The position numbers were made by a program, and so were the translations under genes. A model generated the notes under the pieces. It worked only from the letters and a program-made list of their open reading frames with translations, was not told the DNA's origin and made no database searches. This document shows, one piece after another, positions 26,229 to 36,141 of a stretch of 58,799 nt of DNA; position 1 is the first letter of the stretch; the number at the start of each line of letters is the position of its first letter. The stretch is from an uncultured Lachnospiraceae bacterium (lineage in GTDB: Bacteria > Bacillota > Clostridia > Lachnospirales > Lachnospiraceae). Location of the stretch: positions 1-58,799 of the forward strand of contig CATKXR010000023.1 in assembly GCA_949840805.1 (NCBI GenBank). The letters run 5' to 3'.

Positions 26229-26320
26229 CAGAAAACATAGGAACCGGGTGTAAGGGGGACAGACATGTCCGTGCAGCTTGTGATTTGCCGGCTTGGCGTT
26301 ATCAGGAAGGGGGAAAGGGT

Positions 26321-28591
26321 TTGACGGGAAATGTGGAGCTTTTGGCGCCTGCCGGGTCCATGGACAGTATGGTTGCCGCCATCAATGCAGGGGCGGACGC
26401 GGTGTATATGGGGGGGAGCCGGTTCGGCGCCCGTGCCTATGCGGATAACCCGGAGGAGGACGGATTTTTAAAGGCCATCGATTATGCCCATCTTCATGGG
26501 TGCAGGCTGTATATGACGGTCAATACCCTGGTCAAGGAGAGGGAACTGGAAGCTTTTGTGGATTTTCTGGCGCCTTATTATGAGAGGGGATTAGACGGGG
26601 CGATTGTCCAGGATATGGGGGCGTTGTCGGTGATCCGGGAGTATTTTCCGGAACTGCCGGTCCATGCGAGCACCCAGATGACCGTCACAGGGTATCGGAT
26701 GGCAAGGTTTTTGAAGGAGATGGGCGTCTCGCGGGTAGTGACAGCCAGGGAGCTTTCCTTAGAGGAGATCCGGGCAATCCGGGATAAGGTGGATATTGAG
26801 ATCGAGAGTTTTGTCCATGGGGCGCTTTGCTATTGCTATTCGGGCCAGTGTCTCATGAGCAGCCTGATCGGCGGGCGCAGCGGCAACAGGGGGCGGTGTG
26901 CCCAGCCTTGCCGGCTTCCTTATAAAGCGGGGCAGGCAAAGGAGGCGTATCTGCTGAATCTGAAAGATTTGTGCGTGCTGGATATCCTGCCGGATATTCT
27001 GGAGGCCGGCGTTTATTCATTAAAGATTGAGGGACGGATGAAAAGTCCCCGGTATACAGCAGGGGTGGTCAGTGTTTACCGCAGATACGTGGACCGGTAT
27101 AGGAAGTGCGGCCGGGAGGATTACCGGGTGGAAGAACGGGACAGGCAGATGCTTTTGGAGCTGTTTGACCGGGGAGGGTTCACGGAAGGGTATTATCGGA
27201 AACATAACGGCAGGGATATGATCGCGCTGGGGGAGAAGCCCGGGAACCGGCGGGTGGACCAGGAGCTGTTTGACCATTTGGATAAGGAATATGTGGAGAA
27301 GAGAAGGCAGGAGCCTGTATGGGGGAAACTGACGGTCCGTGAGGGAGAGGCGGCGCGGCTGGAGCTGGGGAGCGCCGGCGCGCCAGGCGGGATGGAGGTA
27401 AGCGAAGCCGGGCAAATGTGCGGCGCGGCAGACGGAAACCGTGAAAGGCCGGGGCAGAATGGCGGGAAGGTCCTGGCCAGTGTAACGGGAAGCGTGGTGC
27501 AGACGGCGAAAAACCAGCCTGTGACGGAAGAAAGGCTTTTTAAGCAGATAAATAAGACGGGAGATTCGCCTTTTTATTTTCATGAGCTTAAAATAGAGCT
27601 TTCGGGGAACTGTTTTTTGCCTGTGCAGGAATGGAACGGGCTGCGCAGACGTGGGCTGGAGGCTTTGGAGCAGGAGATCTTAAGGCCGTACCGCAGGCAG
27701 GCACATTTGGCAAAAGAAACAGGAAGCAGCGTGGCCGGAGAGAAGGGAAGAGGCGAAGGCACTCCGGTACAGGGAGGAGAGATGTGCCTTCATGTTTCCC
27801 TGGAGGAGCCGGCCGGGCTTTTGGCAGTCCTTTCCTGTAAGGATGTGAGAGAGGTTTATCTGGACAGCTGCGGGTTTTCGGCAGAGAGATGGAAGGCGGC
27901 TGCAGATGAGTGCCATAAGGCGGGAAAACGATGCGCGCTTATTTTGCCGCATATTTTCCGCAGAAACGCAGAACAATATTTTATGGAGCATATCCGGCAG
28001 CTCAAGGAGGCCGGGTTTGACGAACTGATTCTGCGTTCCCTGGAGCAGCCGGGATTTTTGCAGGAGCAGGGAATCGGGCTGCCTATGGTGTTTGACGCTA
28101 ATCTCTATGGCATGAACAGCCGGGCGTGCAGGGTCATGGAGGAGGCAGGGGCTTTCAGGATGACGCTGCCTTTAGAGCTGAACGAACGGGAGCTTTCGGA
28201 GGTGGGATGCCAGGGAAAAGAGCTGGTGGTTTACGGGCATCTGCCGGCTATGGTTTCGGCCCAGTGTGTCCGGAGGACTTTGGGGGAATGTACAAAGGGT
28301 TCCGGGACAATGTTTATGAAGGACAGGACAGGAAAGAAGATTCCGGTGAAAAACCATTGCCGGTTTTGCTACAATACGATTTATAACCCGGCTCCCTTGT
28401 CTTTGCTGGGGCTTTCAAGGCAGGTGGAAAGGCTGGGTGTCCGGATCCTTCGTCTTTCTTTTACTCTGGAAACGCCGGAGGAGACCGGAGCAATATTACA
28501 TGAGTTTGGGGAACATTTTCTGAGGGCAAAGGATGTGGCAGCGCCGCGCGGGGAATTTACCAGAGGACATTTTAAGCGGGGCGTGGAGTAG
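26321..28591 (+). CDS. U32-family protein (RlhA-like, rRNA/tRNA hydroxylation family)
   Basis: 756 residues. It begins with the U32 core (VELLAPAGSMDSMVAAINAGADAVYMGG) and has the diagnostic FVHGALCYCYSGQCLMSSLIGGRSGNRGRCAQPCR block near 180-210, then a DUF3656-type domain and a C-terminal Cys segment (NHCRFCYNTIYNP). The four clustered cysteines probably hold an iron-sulfur centre. Large U32 members such as RlhA hydroxylate 23S rRNA, and smaller ones act on tRNA; the peptidase name is historical. The TTG at 26321 is preferred with GGGGGAAAGGG upstream. It is followed by the SEDS gene after 60 bp. Confidence 0.85.
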   Translation: MTGNVELLAPAGSMDSMVAAINAGADAVYMGGSRFGARAYADNPEEDGFLKAIDYAHLHGCRLYMTVNTLVKERELEAFVDFLAPYYERGLDGAIVQDMGALSVIREYFPELPVHASTQMTVTGYRMARFLKEMGVSRVVTARELSLEEIRAIRDKVDIEIESFVHGALCYCYSGQCLMSSLIGGRSGNRGRCAQPCRLPYKAGQAKEAYLLNLKDLCVLDILPDILEAGVYSLKIEGRMKSPRYTAGVVSVYRRYVDRYRKCGREDYRVEERDRQMLLELFDRGGFTEGYYRKHNGRDMIALGEKPGNRRVDQELFDHLDKEYVEKRRQEPVWGKLTVREGEAARLELGSAGAPGGMEVSEAGQMCGAADGNRERPGQNGGKVLASVTGSVVQTAKNQPVTEERLFKQINKTGDSPFYFHELKIELSGNCFLPVQEWNGLRRRGLEALEQEILRPYRRQAHLAKETGSSVAGEKGRGEGTPVQGGEMCLHVSLEEPAGLLAVLSCKDVREVYLDSCGFSAERWKAAADECHKAGKRCALILPHIFRRNAEQYFMEHIRQLKEAGFDELILRSLEQPGFLQEQGIGLPMVFDANLYGMNSRACRVMEEAGAFRMTLPLELNERELSEVGCQGKELVVYGHLPAMVSAQCVRRTLGECTKGSGTMFMKDRTGKKIPVKNHCRFCYNTIYNPAPLSLLGLSRQVERLGVRILRLSFTLETPEETGAILHEFGEHFLRAKDVAAPRGEFTRGHFKRGVE

Positions 28592-28651
28592 GAGAGGACG
28601 TGCCGTCCGGGGGCGGGCCTGGCCTGGCCCATCCTGCAATACAGGTGGATT

Positions 28652-29980
28652 ATGATCAATGTGATAATCGAGGTGTCAAAGTATCTGATGATACTGCTGA
28701 TGGCCATTTATACGTATCTGAATTTCAGCTATTTCCGATATCGGGAGGAGCGGGGGCAGGCCCGGGTATGCAGAAAGCAGAATGCTGCCATGTTTCTTCT
28801 GCATTTTATGGCATATCTGATCCTGTACCTGAAATCCGAGGATGAGCGGGTTGTGCTGTTTTATCTGGCGCAGTTGGTGTTCTTTCTTGCCTATATCGGG
28901 CTGTATCAGTTGTTTTACCGTAATCTGACAAGGATTTTGGTGAACAATATGTGCATGCTTTTGTGTGTGGGATTTATCATGCTGACCCGGCTTTCTTTTG
29001 ATAAGGCAGTGAGGCAGTTTTTGATCGTAGCTGCCGCTGCGCTGATTACATGGATTATTCCGTTTATAATGGACCGGGTGTGGGAGCTTTCCCAGATCCC
29101 CTGGATATACGGCGCTCTGGGGCTTGGGATTTTAATTGTGGTGTGGATGGTGGGCAACAACAGTTATGGCGCTCAGCTTTCTCTCAGTATGGGAGGATTT
29201 TCCCTGCAGCCGTCGGAATTTGTGAAGATCAGTTTTGTGTTTTTTGTGGCGGCATTGTTTTACCGTTCAACGAATTTTATTACCGTGGCGGCGGCCACGG
29301 CGATGGCGGCGGCCCATGTGCTGGTCCTCGTATTGTCAAAGGATCTGGGAAGCGCCCTGCTTTTCTTTGTGACCTATCTGGCAATGTTGTTTGTGGCCAC
29401 AAGCAACTGGTTCTATCTGCTTTCCGGGCTGATTTTGGGAAGCGGTGCGTCCGTGCTGGCCTACGGGCTCTTTTCCCACGTGCGGGTCCGGGTGGAGGCG
29501 TGGAGGAATCCCTGGGCGGATATTGACAACAGGGGGTACCAGATTACCCAGTCTTTGTTTGCCATCGGCACGGGGGGATGGTTTGGCATGGGGCTTTATC
29601 AGGGAATGCCTTATAAGATTCCTGTGGTGGAAAAAGATTTTGTGTTTGCGGCGATCTCGGAGGAACTGGGGGGGATTTTTGCCATCTGTGTGCTGTTAAT
29701 CTGCCTGGGATGTTTCCTGCAGTTTATGATGGTTGCGGTGCGGATGGACGCGGTTTTTTATAAGCTGATCGCTTTCGGGCTGGGGATGGAGTATCTGGTC
29801 CAGGTGTTTTTGACGGTAGGAGGCGTGATCAAATTTATTCCGTCCACAGGGGTGACATTGCCGCTTGTCAGCTATGGGGGCAGTTCGGTGTTTAGCACGT
29901 TTCTTGTGTTTGGGGTGATTCAGGGCCTGTATATCCTGAAAAAGAATGATGAGGAAGATTATGAAGAAGAAAACGCCTGA
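28652..29980 (+). CDS. SEDS-family peptidoglycan glycosyltransferase (FtsW/RodA type)
   Basis: 442 residues, about 12 hydrophobic segments. SEDS motifs include SLQPSEFVKI, the SKDLGSALL segment with the catalytic Asp, and GVTLPLVSYGGSSVFSTF near the end. SEDS proteins polymerise glycan strands from lipid II with a cognate class B PBP. Two or three extra N-terminal membrane segments precede the core, as in RodA homologues from Actinobacteria and Clostridia with a pbpA partner. It overlaps the PBP gene by 20 bp, so they are surely a pair. The ATG at 28652 has GGTGG upstream. Confidence 0.9.
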   Translation: MINVIIEVSKYLMILLMAIYTYLNFSYFRYREERGQARVCRKQNAAMFLLHFMAYLILYLKSEDERVVLFYLAQLVFFLAYIGLYQLFYRNLTRILVNNMCMLLCVGFIMLTRLSFDKAVRQFLIVAAAALITWIIPFIMDRVWELSQIPWIYGALGLGILIVVWMVGNNSYGAQLSLSMGGFSLQPSEFVKISFVFFVAALFYRSTNFITVAAATAMAAAHVLVLVLSKDLGSALLFFVTYLAMLFVATSNWFYLLSGLILGSGASVLAYGLFSHVRVRVEAWRNPWADIDNRGYQITQSLFAIGTGGWFGMGLYQGMPYKIPVVEKDFVFAAISEELGGIFAICVLLICLGCFLQFMMVAVRMDAVFYKLIAFGLGMEYLVQVFLTVGGVIKFIPSTGVTLPLVSYGGSSVFSTFLVFGVIQGLYILKKNDEEDYEEENA

Positions 29981-31388
29981 TTCCAGTGCGAACAGAAGTA
30001 TTCTGCTTATGACTTACCTGATGGCAGGGCTGTTTGTGTGTATGATGGGATATTTTGGATATTTTCTTCAGGTCAGGGGAGAGAATGTGATCAACAATTC
30101 TTATAATTCCCGTCTGGACCGTTTTGCTGACCGGATCATCCGGGGGCAGATTTTCAGCAGCGACGGGCGGGTCCTGGCTTATACGGAGAAGGGAGAGGAC
30201 GGGTCAGAGAGGAGAGTCTATCCTTACGGAAGCCTGTTTGCCCATGTGGTGGGGTATTCTGACAATGGCAAGACAGGCCTGGAGGCTTTGGCTAATTTTT
30301 ATCTGCTGTCCTCCCATATGAACCTGGTGGAACAGACGGTGAATGAGCTGTCAGGAGTGAAGAATATGGGGGACAATGTGGTCACTACCTTGGATGCCGG
30401 CCTTCAGGAGACGGCGGCCGCGGCTCTGGGAGAGCGGCGCGGGGCAGTCATAGCCATGGAGCCGGACACGGGCAAGGTGCTTGCCATGGTGTCTTATCCG
30501 GGATTTGATCCCAATACGTTGTCTCAGGACTGGAATGCATTGATTTCCGGGGATAATACGGAGGCACAGCTTTTGAACAGGTGTACCCAGGGGGTATATC
30601 CGCCTGGTTCTACTTTTAAGATTGTTACCATGCTGGAGTATGCGCGGGAGAACCCGGATACCTGGCAGGATTTTGTCTTTGACTGTGACGGCAGGTATGA
30701 AGAGGGAGAATATGCCATTTCCTGTTATCATGGCACTGCCCACGGGCATCAGACCATAGCCCAGGCTTTTGCCAATTCCTGCAACGGGGCCTTTGCGGCA
30801 CTGGGGCAGGAGCTTGACTTAAAGAAGATGAACGGCCTGGCAGGGCAGCTTTTGTTTAACGGGGAGCTTCCTCTGGCCCTGGCTTACAGCAAAAGTTCTT
30901 TTACCATGACGGAAGGGGCCGGTTTGTGGGAGATCCTGCAGACTTCCATCGGCCAGGGAAATACCCAGATGACGCCGGTCCACAATGCCCTGATCACGGC
31001 GGCAATTGCCAACGGGGGAGTTTTGATGAAGCCTTATCTGGTGGAACGGGTGGAGAGCGCTGTGGGGGAGGAGATCAGAAGTTTTCTGCCTGAGACTGGA
31101 GGAGAGCTTATGACGGCCCGGGAAGCGGAGGTAATGGCAGGGCTTATGAGGCAGGTGGTGACGGAGGGAACCGGATCGGCGGTGAGGACGGATGCCTATT
31201 CGGTGGCGGGCAAGACCGGATCGGCGGAGTTTGAGACAGGGCGGGAGACCCATGCATGGTTTACAGGATTTGCCCCGGCGGAGAATCCGCAGATTGTGGT
31301 GACTGTGGTTGTGGAGGAGGCCGGTTCCGGCGGGCAGGTGGCGGCTCCGGTGGCGCGTAGTGTGTTTGATGCTTTTTTTGCAAGGTGA
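29961..31388 (+). CDS. Class B penicillin-binding protein (PbpA type)
   Basis: 475 residues: an N-terminal membrane anchor (MTYLMAGLFVCMMGYFGYFL), a short dimerisation region, then the transpeptidase with S217-T-F-K, an SCN triad and KTGSAE motifs, all intact. It crosslinks peptide stems of strands made by the adjoining SEDS enzyme. The pedestal domain is short, resembling actinobacterial PbpA rather than FtsI. The ATG at 29961 has GAGGAAG three bases upstream; upstream ATGs at 29946 and 29949 have no ribosome site. I see no terminator within 100 bp downstream. Confidence 0.92.
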   Translation: MKKKTPDSSANRSILLMTYLMAGLFVCMMGYFGYFLQVRGENVINNSYNSRLDRFADRIIRGQIFSSDGRVLAYTEKGEDGSERRVYPYGSLFAHVVGYSDNGKTGLEALANFYLLSSHMNLVEQTVNELSGVKNMGDNVVTTLDAGLQETAAAALGERRGAVIAMEPDTGKVLAMVSYPGFDPNTLSQDWNALISGDNTEAQLLNRCTQGVYPPGSTFKIVTMLEYARENPDTWQDFVFDCDGRYEEGEYAISCYHGTAHGHQTIAQAFANSCNGAFAALGQELDLKKMNGLAGQLLFNGELPLALAYSKSSFTMTEGAGLWEILQTSIGQGNTQMTPVHNALITAAIANGGVLMKPYLVERVESAVGEEIRSFLPETGGELMTAREAEVMAGLMRQVVTEGTGSAVRTDAYSVAGKTGSAEFETGRETHAWFTGFAPAENPQIVVTVVVEEAGSGGQVAAPVARSVFDAFFAR

Positions 31389-31515
31389 AGAAGATTCGTT
31401 CAAAAAGTTTAAAAAGGAGATTCTTTGGAATTTTGTCTTGCATATCGCCTGAAAACGAGGTATACTTATTACAGTTTTGTGGCACACCATGGCAGTGTCT
31501 TTCGGAGACAGGAAG

Positions 31516-31659
31516 ATGAATGATTGTTATACTCATGAGCGTATTTGTTTTCCAAATGGCTGGGTGTTTCGTGTGAAAGACGGAACATTACAGCAGATGG
31601 TTCGGCTCATGAGTATATATTTTCTATACTGCCGATACAGGAGGGATTGCAATGATTGA
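31516..31659 (+). CDS. Possible small leader protein before NUDIX gene
   Basis: A 47-codon frame starting at ATG 31516 with GGAGACAGGAAG directly upstream. It ends eight bases inside the NUDIX gene start, so translational coupling is possible. The predicted peptide is Cys/Tyr-rich with a hydrophobic end and resembles nothing I know. It spans the whole inverted repeat at 31529-31616, which argues that the RNA structure, not the peptide, may be what matters. Confidence 0.25.
   Translation: MNDCYTHERICFPNGWVFRVKDGTLQQMVRLMSIYFLYCRYRRDCND
31529..31616. repeat. 12-bp perfect inverted repeat upstream of NUDIX gene
   Basis: ATACTCATGAGC (31529-31540) is matched by GCTCATGAGTAT (31605-31616), 64 bp apart. 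Each arm contains the self-palindrome CTCATGAG, so the arms could bind a dimeric regulator twice or pair as RNA. The right arm is 36 bp before the NUDIX start. Confidence 0.6.
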
Positions 31660-32104
31660 GGCAACGAGCTGTGGAGGTGTGGTTATATTTCGAGGTAAGA
31701 TCCTGGTTTTGTATAAGAATTATAAGAATAAGTATGAGGGCTGGGTATTGCCGAAAGGAACTGTAGAAGCAGGAGAGGAATATAAGGAGACGGCGCTTCG
31801 GGAAGTAAAGGAGGAAACCGGTGTCAGTGCCTCCATCATCAAGTATATCGGAAAAAGTTCTTATTCCTTCACGACTCCCCACGATTTGGTGGAGAAGGAC
31901 GTCCATTGGTACCTGATGATGGCTGACAGCTATTACAGCAAACCACAACGGGAGGAGCATTTTATGGATTCCGGCTATTATAAATTTTATGAGGCCTATC
32001 ATCTGCTGAAGTTCTCCAATGAGAAGCAGATTTTGGAAAAGGCTTATAATGAGTATCTGGATCTGAAGAAGGCTAACCTCTGGGGCAGCAAGAAGTATTT
32101 TTAG
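31652..32104 (+). CDS. NUDIX hydrolase
   Basis: 150 residues. A perfect Nudix box runs from residue 36 (G-x5-E-x7-REVKEETG, ending near 58). The motif coordinates Mg2+ for cleavage of nucleoside diphosphate-linked compounds. Preceding LPKGTVEAGEE and the absence of extra domains resemble Ap4A- or nucleotide-sugar-type members, but the substrate is not predictable. Start: ATG 31652 with CAGGAGGG upstream. A terminator follows after 130 bp. Confidence 0.9.
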   Translation: MIEATSCGGVVIFRGKILVLYKNYKNKYEGWVLPKGTVEAGEEYKETALREVKEETGVSASIIKYIGKSSYSFTTPHDLVEKDVHWYLMMADSYYSKPQREEHFMDSGYYKFYEAYHLLKFSNEKQILEKAYNEYLDLKKANLWGSKKYF

Positions 32105-32235
32105 GGCGGCGGGTCCGTGACGGTTCGGGGGCATCCGGATTGTTGCGGCAGTCTATGGTATCCGGATTATGATATCTGGTTTATGGTATCTGGTATCAGG
32201 AACGCAGATTTTTGGGAACCGTATGAAATTGATAA

Positions 32236-32274
32236 AATTCGGGGACACTAATAGAAGTGTTCCCGAATTTTTTT
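32236..32274 (+). terminator. Rho-independent terminator after NUDIX gene
   Basis: AATTCGGGGACACT (32236-32249) pairs with AGTGTTCCCGAATT (32256-32269), 14 pairs with one G-U, followed by a run of seven T ending at 32274. It separates the NUDIX transcript from the carboxypeptidase gene. Confidence 0.9.
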
Positions 32275-32358
32275 GGGGGCCGTCAGCAAGCAGGATGGAA
32301 ATGCAGGGAAAATTCCGGCGGCCGTCATATCAATATTGCAGAAAGGGAGGCAGAACAG

Positions 32359-33885
32359 ATGGGACAGGGGAAAGAAGAAGGAAAGGGCAGCAAAGCATAT
32401 GAACAGTTAAAGCCCTGCCTGGAGCGGGCTATGGCGCTGCAGGCCGCGCTTGTGCTGTTTGAGTGGGATAATGAGACTTTGGCTCCTGAGGAGGCGGGCA
32501 GATATACGGCAAAGATACAGGGGGCCTTGTCCGGGGCATACCAGGAGATCATGACGGGAGAAACGACAGGAAAGCTTTTGGAGAAATGCAGGAAGGAGAC
32601 AGGGCTTACGGAGGCGGAGGGCGCTATTGTCCGGGAGGCTTTGGAGGAATATGAACGGCTTGTGCGGATTCCTCCAAAGGAGTACCGGGATTACCAGGAG
32701 TTGGTGGCGGAGTCTGCGCGGGTGTGGGCTAAGGCTAAGGAACAGCAGGATTTTGATGCATTTGCGCCGACTTTAAAGAAGATCATCTCTTATCAGAAAA
32801 AATTTGCCGGATACCGGGCAAAGAAAGGGCAGCGGCTATATGATGTGATGCTGGATGATTATGAGAAGGGTTTTTCCATGGAGAAGCTGGACGAATTTTT
32901 TGGGCTTTTAAAGAAGGAGCTGGTTCCGTTCCTGAAAAAGGTTATGGACAGCAAAGTGGAGATCCGTGATGATTTTCTGACGGGGGATTTTCCGGAAGAA
33001 AAACAGAGAGAGCTGGCAGAATTTCTGGCAGAGTATGTAGGGTTTGATTTTAAGCGTGGAGTGCTTTCAGAGAGCGCCCATCCTTTTACGACAAATCTTC
33101 ACAACCATGACGTGCGGCTTACTACCCATTATAGGGAGCGGGTGGACAGTTCCTTGTTTTCGGTAATCCACGAAGCCGGACATGGGATCTATGAGCTTGG
33201 AGTGGACGACGGGCTGACTCAGACTTTGGCAGGCCAGGGGGCTTCCATGGGGATGCATGAATCCCAGTCCCGGTTTTTTGAGAATATGATCGGGAGGAAC
33301 GGGGCGTTCTGGGAGCCGTTGTATGAAAGGCTGCAGGAGTTTTTTCCAGAGCAGCTTAAAAGTGTCAGCCGGGAAGAGTTTGTGCGGGCGGTCAACAAAG
33401 TGCAGCCGGGCCTTATCCGGACGGAGGCCGATGAGCTGACGTACAGCCTTCATGTCCTGGTAAGGTATGAGCTGGAGAAAATGCTGATAGAAGAGGACCT
33501 GGATGTGGAAAAGCTGCCAAAACTGTGGGCAGATAAGTATGAAGAATACCTGGGAGTGCGTCCTGAGAACCCGGCGGAGGGCGTGCTGCAGGATATCCAC
33601 TGGGCGCAGGGATCTTTCGGGTATTTTCCTTCTTATGCGTTGGGGAGCGCGTTCGCGGCGCAGATGTATTACTTTATGAAAAAGGAAATGGATTTTGAGG
33701 GGCTGCTGCGGCAGGGAAAGGTGAATGTTATCCGGGAGGTGCTGAGAAAGCATATTCACAGGTTCGGAAAGATGAGGGACAGCAGGCGGCTTTTGCGGGA
33801 TATGACGGGAGAAGATTTTAATCCGGAGTATTATGTGAAGTATCTGAAGGACAAGTATGGGGAACTGTACCAGATGAAGAAGTGA
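32359..33885 (+). CDS. M32 family (Taq-type) metallocarboxypeptidase
   Basis: 508 residues, the usual size. The zinc site is H271-E-A-G-H275, with the M32 motifs HPFTTNLHNHDVRLTT upstream and GMHESQSRFFENMIG downstream. M32 enzymes trim C-terminal residues from peptides in the cytoplasm. There is no signal peptide. The ATG at 32359 has AAGGGAGG about nine bases upstream. An upstream frame reaching 32257 would read through the terminator and is rejected. Confidence 0.94.
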   Translation: MGQGKEEGKGSKAYEQLKPCLERAMALQAALVLFEWDNETLAPEEAGRYTAKIQGALSGAYQEIMTGETTGKLLEKCRKETGLTEAEGAIVREALEEYERLVRIPPKEYRDYQELVAESARVWAKAKEQQDFDAFAPTLKKIISYQKKFAGYRAKKGQRLYDVMLDDYEKGFSMEKLDEFFGLLKKELVPFLKKVMDSKVEIRDDFLTGDFPEEKQRELAEFLAEYVGFDFKRGVLSESAHPFTTNLHNHDVRLTTHYRERVDSSLFSVIHEAGHGIYELGVDDGLTQTLAGQGASMGMHESQSRFFENMIGRNGAFWEPLYERLQEFFPEQLKSVSREEFVRAVNKVQPGLIRTEADELTYSLHVLVRYELEKMLIEEDLDVEKLPKLWADKYEEYLGVRPENPAEGVLQDIHWAQGSFGYFPSYALGSAFAAQMYYFMKKEMDFEGLLRQGKVNVIREVLRKHIHRFGKMRDSRRLLRDMTGEDFNPEYYVKYLKDKYGELYQMKK

Positions 33886-33969
33886 TTTTTGCCTGTGTTT
33901 TCTGAACCGCTTCTATCGGAAAGGGCATATAATAAAAGGGATAGAACTGTAAAATGCCGGGGGAATCGT

Positions 33970-35751
33970 ATGCAAAACCAGAAATTGGAGAATCTTTTAA
34001 ATCTGTCTCTTGAGGTGACGCCTCAGGAGAGAGCCAGATCCCAGGAGCTTGAGACCGGATATATACCGGAGACAAGATCCTGGGAATTGATTGTAAAGTA
34101 TTCAGGCAGTCTGGACGAGATACGGGATATGGGAGTGCAGGTAGATGAGATGCAGAATGAATATGCAATTCTGATCGTGCCGGAAAATCTGATCGACCGG
34201 GTCAGCGAATTGCCCCAGATTGAATATGTGGAGAAACCAAAGAGGCTGTTCTTTGCCGTGAACCGGGCAAAGGCAGCCTCTTGTATTAATCCTTTGCAGG
34301 AACCGCCACAGAATCTGACGGGGAGAGGAGTGCTGGTGGCGGTTTTGGATTCGGGGATTGATTATTTCCATGATGATTTCCGGAATCCGGATGGCACGAC
34401 CCGGATTCGTGCGCTGTGGGATCAGACACTTGACCGGGTATTTACGGAAGAGGAGATCAATGAAGCCCTGGAAAAGGAAAACCGGTCTGAGGCAAGGGAG
34501 GTGGTGCCTTCTTTGGACGGAAGCGGCCACGGGACTTCCGTAGCAGGAATTGCGGCTGGGAACGGGCGGGAATCTGACGGGGCTTATCGGGGGGTGGCTT
34601 ATGAGAGCGAGCTTTTGGTGGTAAAGCTGGGGACAGCCAGGGAGGAAGGATTTCCACGGACCACGGAGCTGATGAGGGCTGTGAATTTTGTGGTAAAGCG
34701 GGCAGTGGAGATGAGGATGCCCCTTGCAGTCAATATCAGTTTTGGAAATACTTATGGTTCTCATGACGGAACCGGGCTTTTGGAAACATTTCTTGATGAT
34801 ATCGGAAACTTCGGGCGGACGACAATCGTGGTGGGCAGCGGAAATGAGGGGGCGTCAGCAGGACATATTTCGGGAAGACTTTCCGTGACAGGAAGCAGCG
34901 CTTCCGGAATTTACAACACTTCCGGCACTTACAGCGCTTCTGGTACTTCCGGAACGGGAAATCGCAGCCCGGCGAGGGCGGATTTGTCGGTGGCGCCTTA
35001 TGAGACAGGGGTCAGCGTACAGTTGTGGAAATCATATATAGACCGGTTTACCGTCAGTTTACAGACCCCTTCCGGGGAGCGGCTTGGGCCTCTTTCGGAA
35101 CAGCTTGGGCCGGTTCGTTTTCGTTATCGGGGAACACAGGTTTTAGTGTATCACGGAAAACCCGGCCCTTTCAGCACGGCGCAGGAGATTTATTTTGATT
35201 TTATCCCGGACGAGGGCAGCTATGTGGAAAGCGGAATCTGGACGTTTTTTCTGGATCCGCAGAAGATCGTAAACGGCAGGTATGATTTGTGGCTGCCGTC
35301 GTCAGCAGTGCTGAATTTTTCTACCCGTTTTCTGGAATCGACCCCGGACACTACATTGACGATACCATCCTCAGCGGCAAAGGTGATTACGGTGGGAGCT
35401 TATAACAGTGTTACGAATTCCTATGCTGATTTTTCGGGCAGGGGGTTTACCAGGCTGACAGACCAGGTGAAACCGGATTTATGCGCGCCGGGAGTGGGGC
35501 TGATGGCGCCAGGGAACGGGGGAGGATACCGGACGGTGACAGGAACTTCCTTTGCCGCGCCGGTGGTGGCGGGGAGCGCGGCGCTGCTTATGCAGTGGGG
35601 GATTGTGAAGGGGAATGATCCGTTTTTGTATGGGGAGAAGGTGAAGGCGTATCTGCAGCGGGGGGCGAAGCAGATTCCGGGGTATGGGGTGTGGCCGAAT
35701 CCGCAGCTTGGTTGGGGGACTCTCTGCTTGAGAGATAGTATGCCGGTGTGA
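33970..35751 (+). CDS. S8 family (subtilisin-like) serine protease
   Basis: 593 residues. The triad is visible: D127 (AVLDSGID), H187 (GSGHGTSVAG) and S527 (GTSFAAPVVAG), with the oxyanion Asn in GSGNEGA. A prodomain-like region (about 25-95) is followed by the catalytic domain, which contains an inserted Ser/Gly-rich stretch and beta region at about 310-470. No signal peptide is seen. Large clostridial S8 proteins of this type include the Csp germination proteases, but a specific role is not shown. A TATAAT at 33928-33933 lies 37 bp before the ATG. A stump of a paralogue lies at 37179-37305. Confidence 0.93.
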   Translation: MQNQKLENLLNLSLEVTPQERARSQELETGYIPETRSWELIVKYSGSLDEIRDMGVQVDEMQNEYAILIVPENLIDRVSELPQIEYVEKPKRLFFAVNRAKAASCINPLQEPPQNLTGRGVLVAVLDSGIDYFHDDFRNPDGTTRIRALWDQTLDRVFTEEEINEALEKENRSEAREVVPSLDGSGHGTSVAGIAAGNGRESDGAYRGVAYESELLVVKLGTAREEGFPRTTELMRAVNFVVKRAVEMRMPLAVNISFGNTYGSHDGTGLLETFLDDIGNFGRTTIVVGSGNEGASAGHISGRLSVTGSSASGIYNTSGTYSASGTSGTGNRSPARADLSVAPYETGVSVQLWKSYIDRFTVSLQTPSGERLGPLSEQLGPVRFRYRGTQVLVYHGKPGPFSTAQEIYFDFIPDEGSYVESGIWTFFLDPQKIVNGRYDLWLPSSAVLNFSTRFLESTPDTTLTIPSSAAKVITVGAYNSVTNSYADFSGRGFTRLTDQVKPDLCAPGVGLMAPGNGGGYRTVTGTSFAAPVVAGSAALLMQWGIVKGNDPFLYGEKVKAYLQRGAKQIPGYGVWPNPQLGWGTLCLRDSMPV

Positions 35752-36141
35752 ATAAAATATTGATGTAAGTGTAGCAAAATTCATAGCGCTTTTTGACAAA
35801 TCAAGATATAATATAGATTATGGGAATCACGCTATTGATTTCTATTTTATGAACAGAAACTAAGATTTTGACAGGAGAGAAAATGGCTGCTTTAACTGTT
35901 GGAATTTGCGCCGGATTTTTTGTGGATATCTATTTGTATGACAGCCTTTCTAGTGGCGCGGGATATGTACGGCCTTATGCAGTGCAGAAGATTATTGAAA
36001 ATTGCTGATAGAAATATTGATACCTTACCGGACAAGGTCTGTCCGCCCCTAAGGAGCATGTATGAATGGGATGTCCGTAGGGTATGGTCAAAGAGATGGT
36101 CGAGTAATAATTGATTGTCATAAATAGGATTGGGTGATTTT
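35752..36141 (+). other. Gap between S8 protease and RhuM gene, with a promoter-like site and a small frame
   Basis: A good -35 (TTGACA, 35793-35798) is followed by AT-rich -10 candidates near 35814-35821. At 35883-36008 a 41-codon frame begins with ATG after AGGAGAG; it is hydrophobic (VGICAGFFVDIYLYDSL). An overlapping frame one base along continues to 36114. They may be one frameshifted small gene. I recognise no function. The AT-rich island begins about here. Confidence 0.4.

Noticed and set aside
32257..32358. N-terminal extension of the M32 carboxypeptidase
   Set aside because: It would begin inside the NUDIX terminator. The ATG at 32359 has a strong ribosome site and fits the family length.
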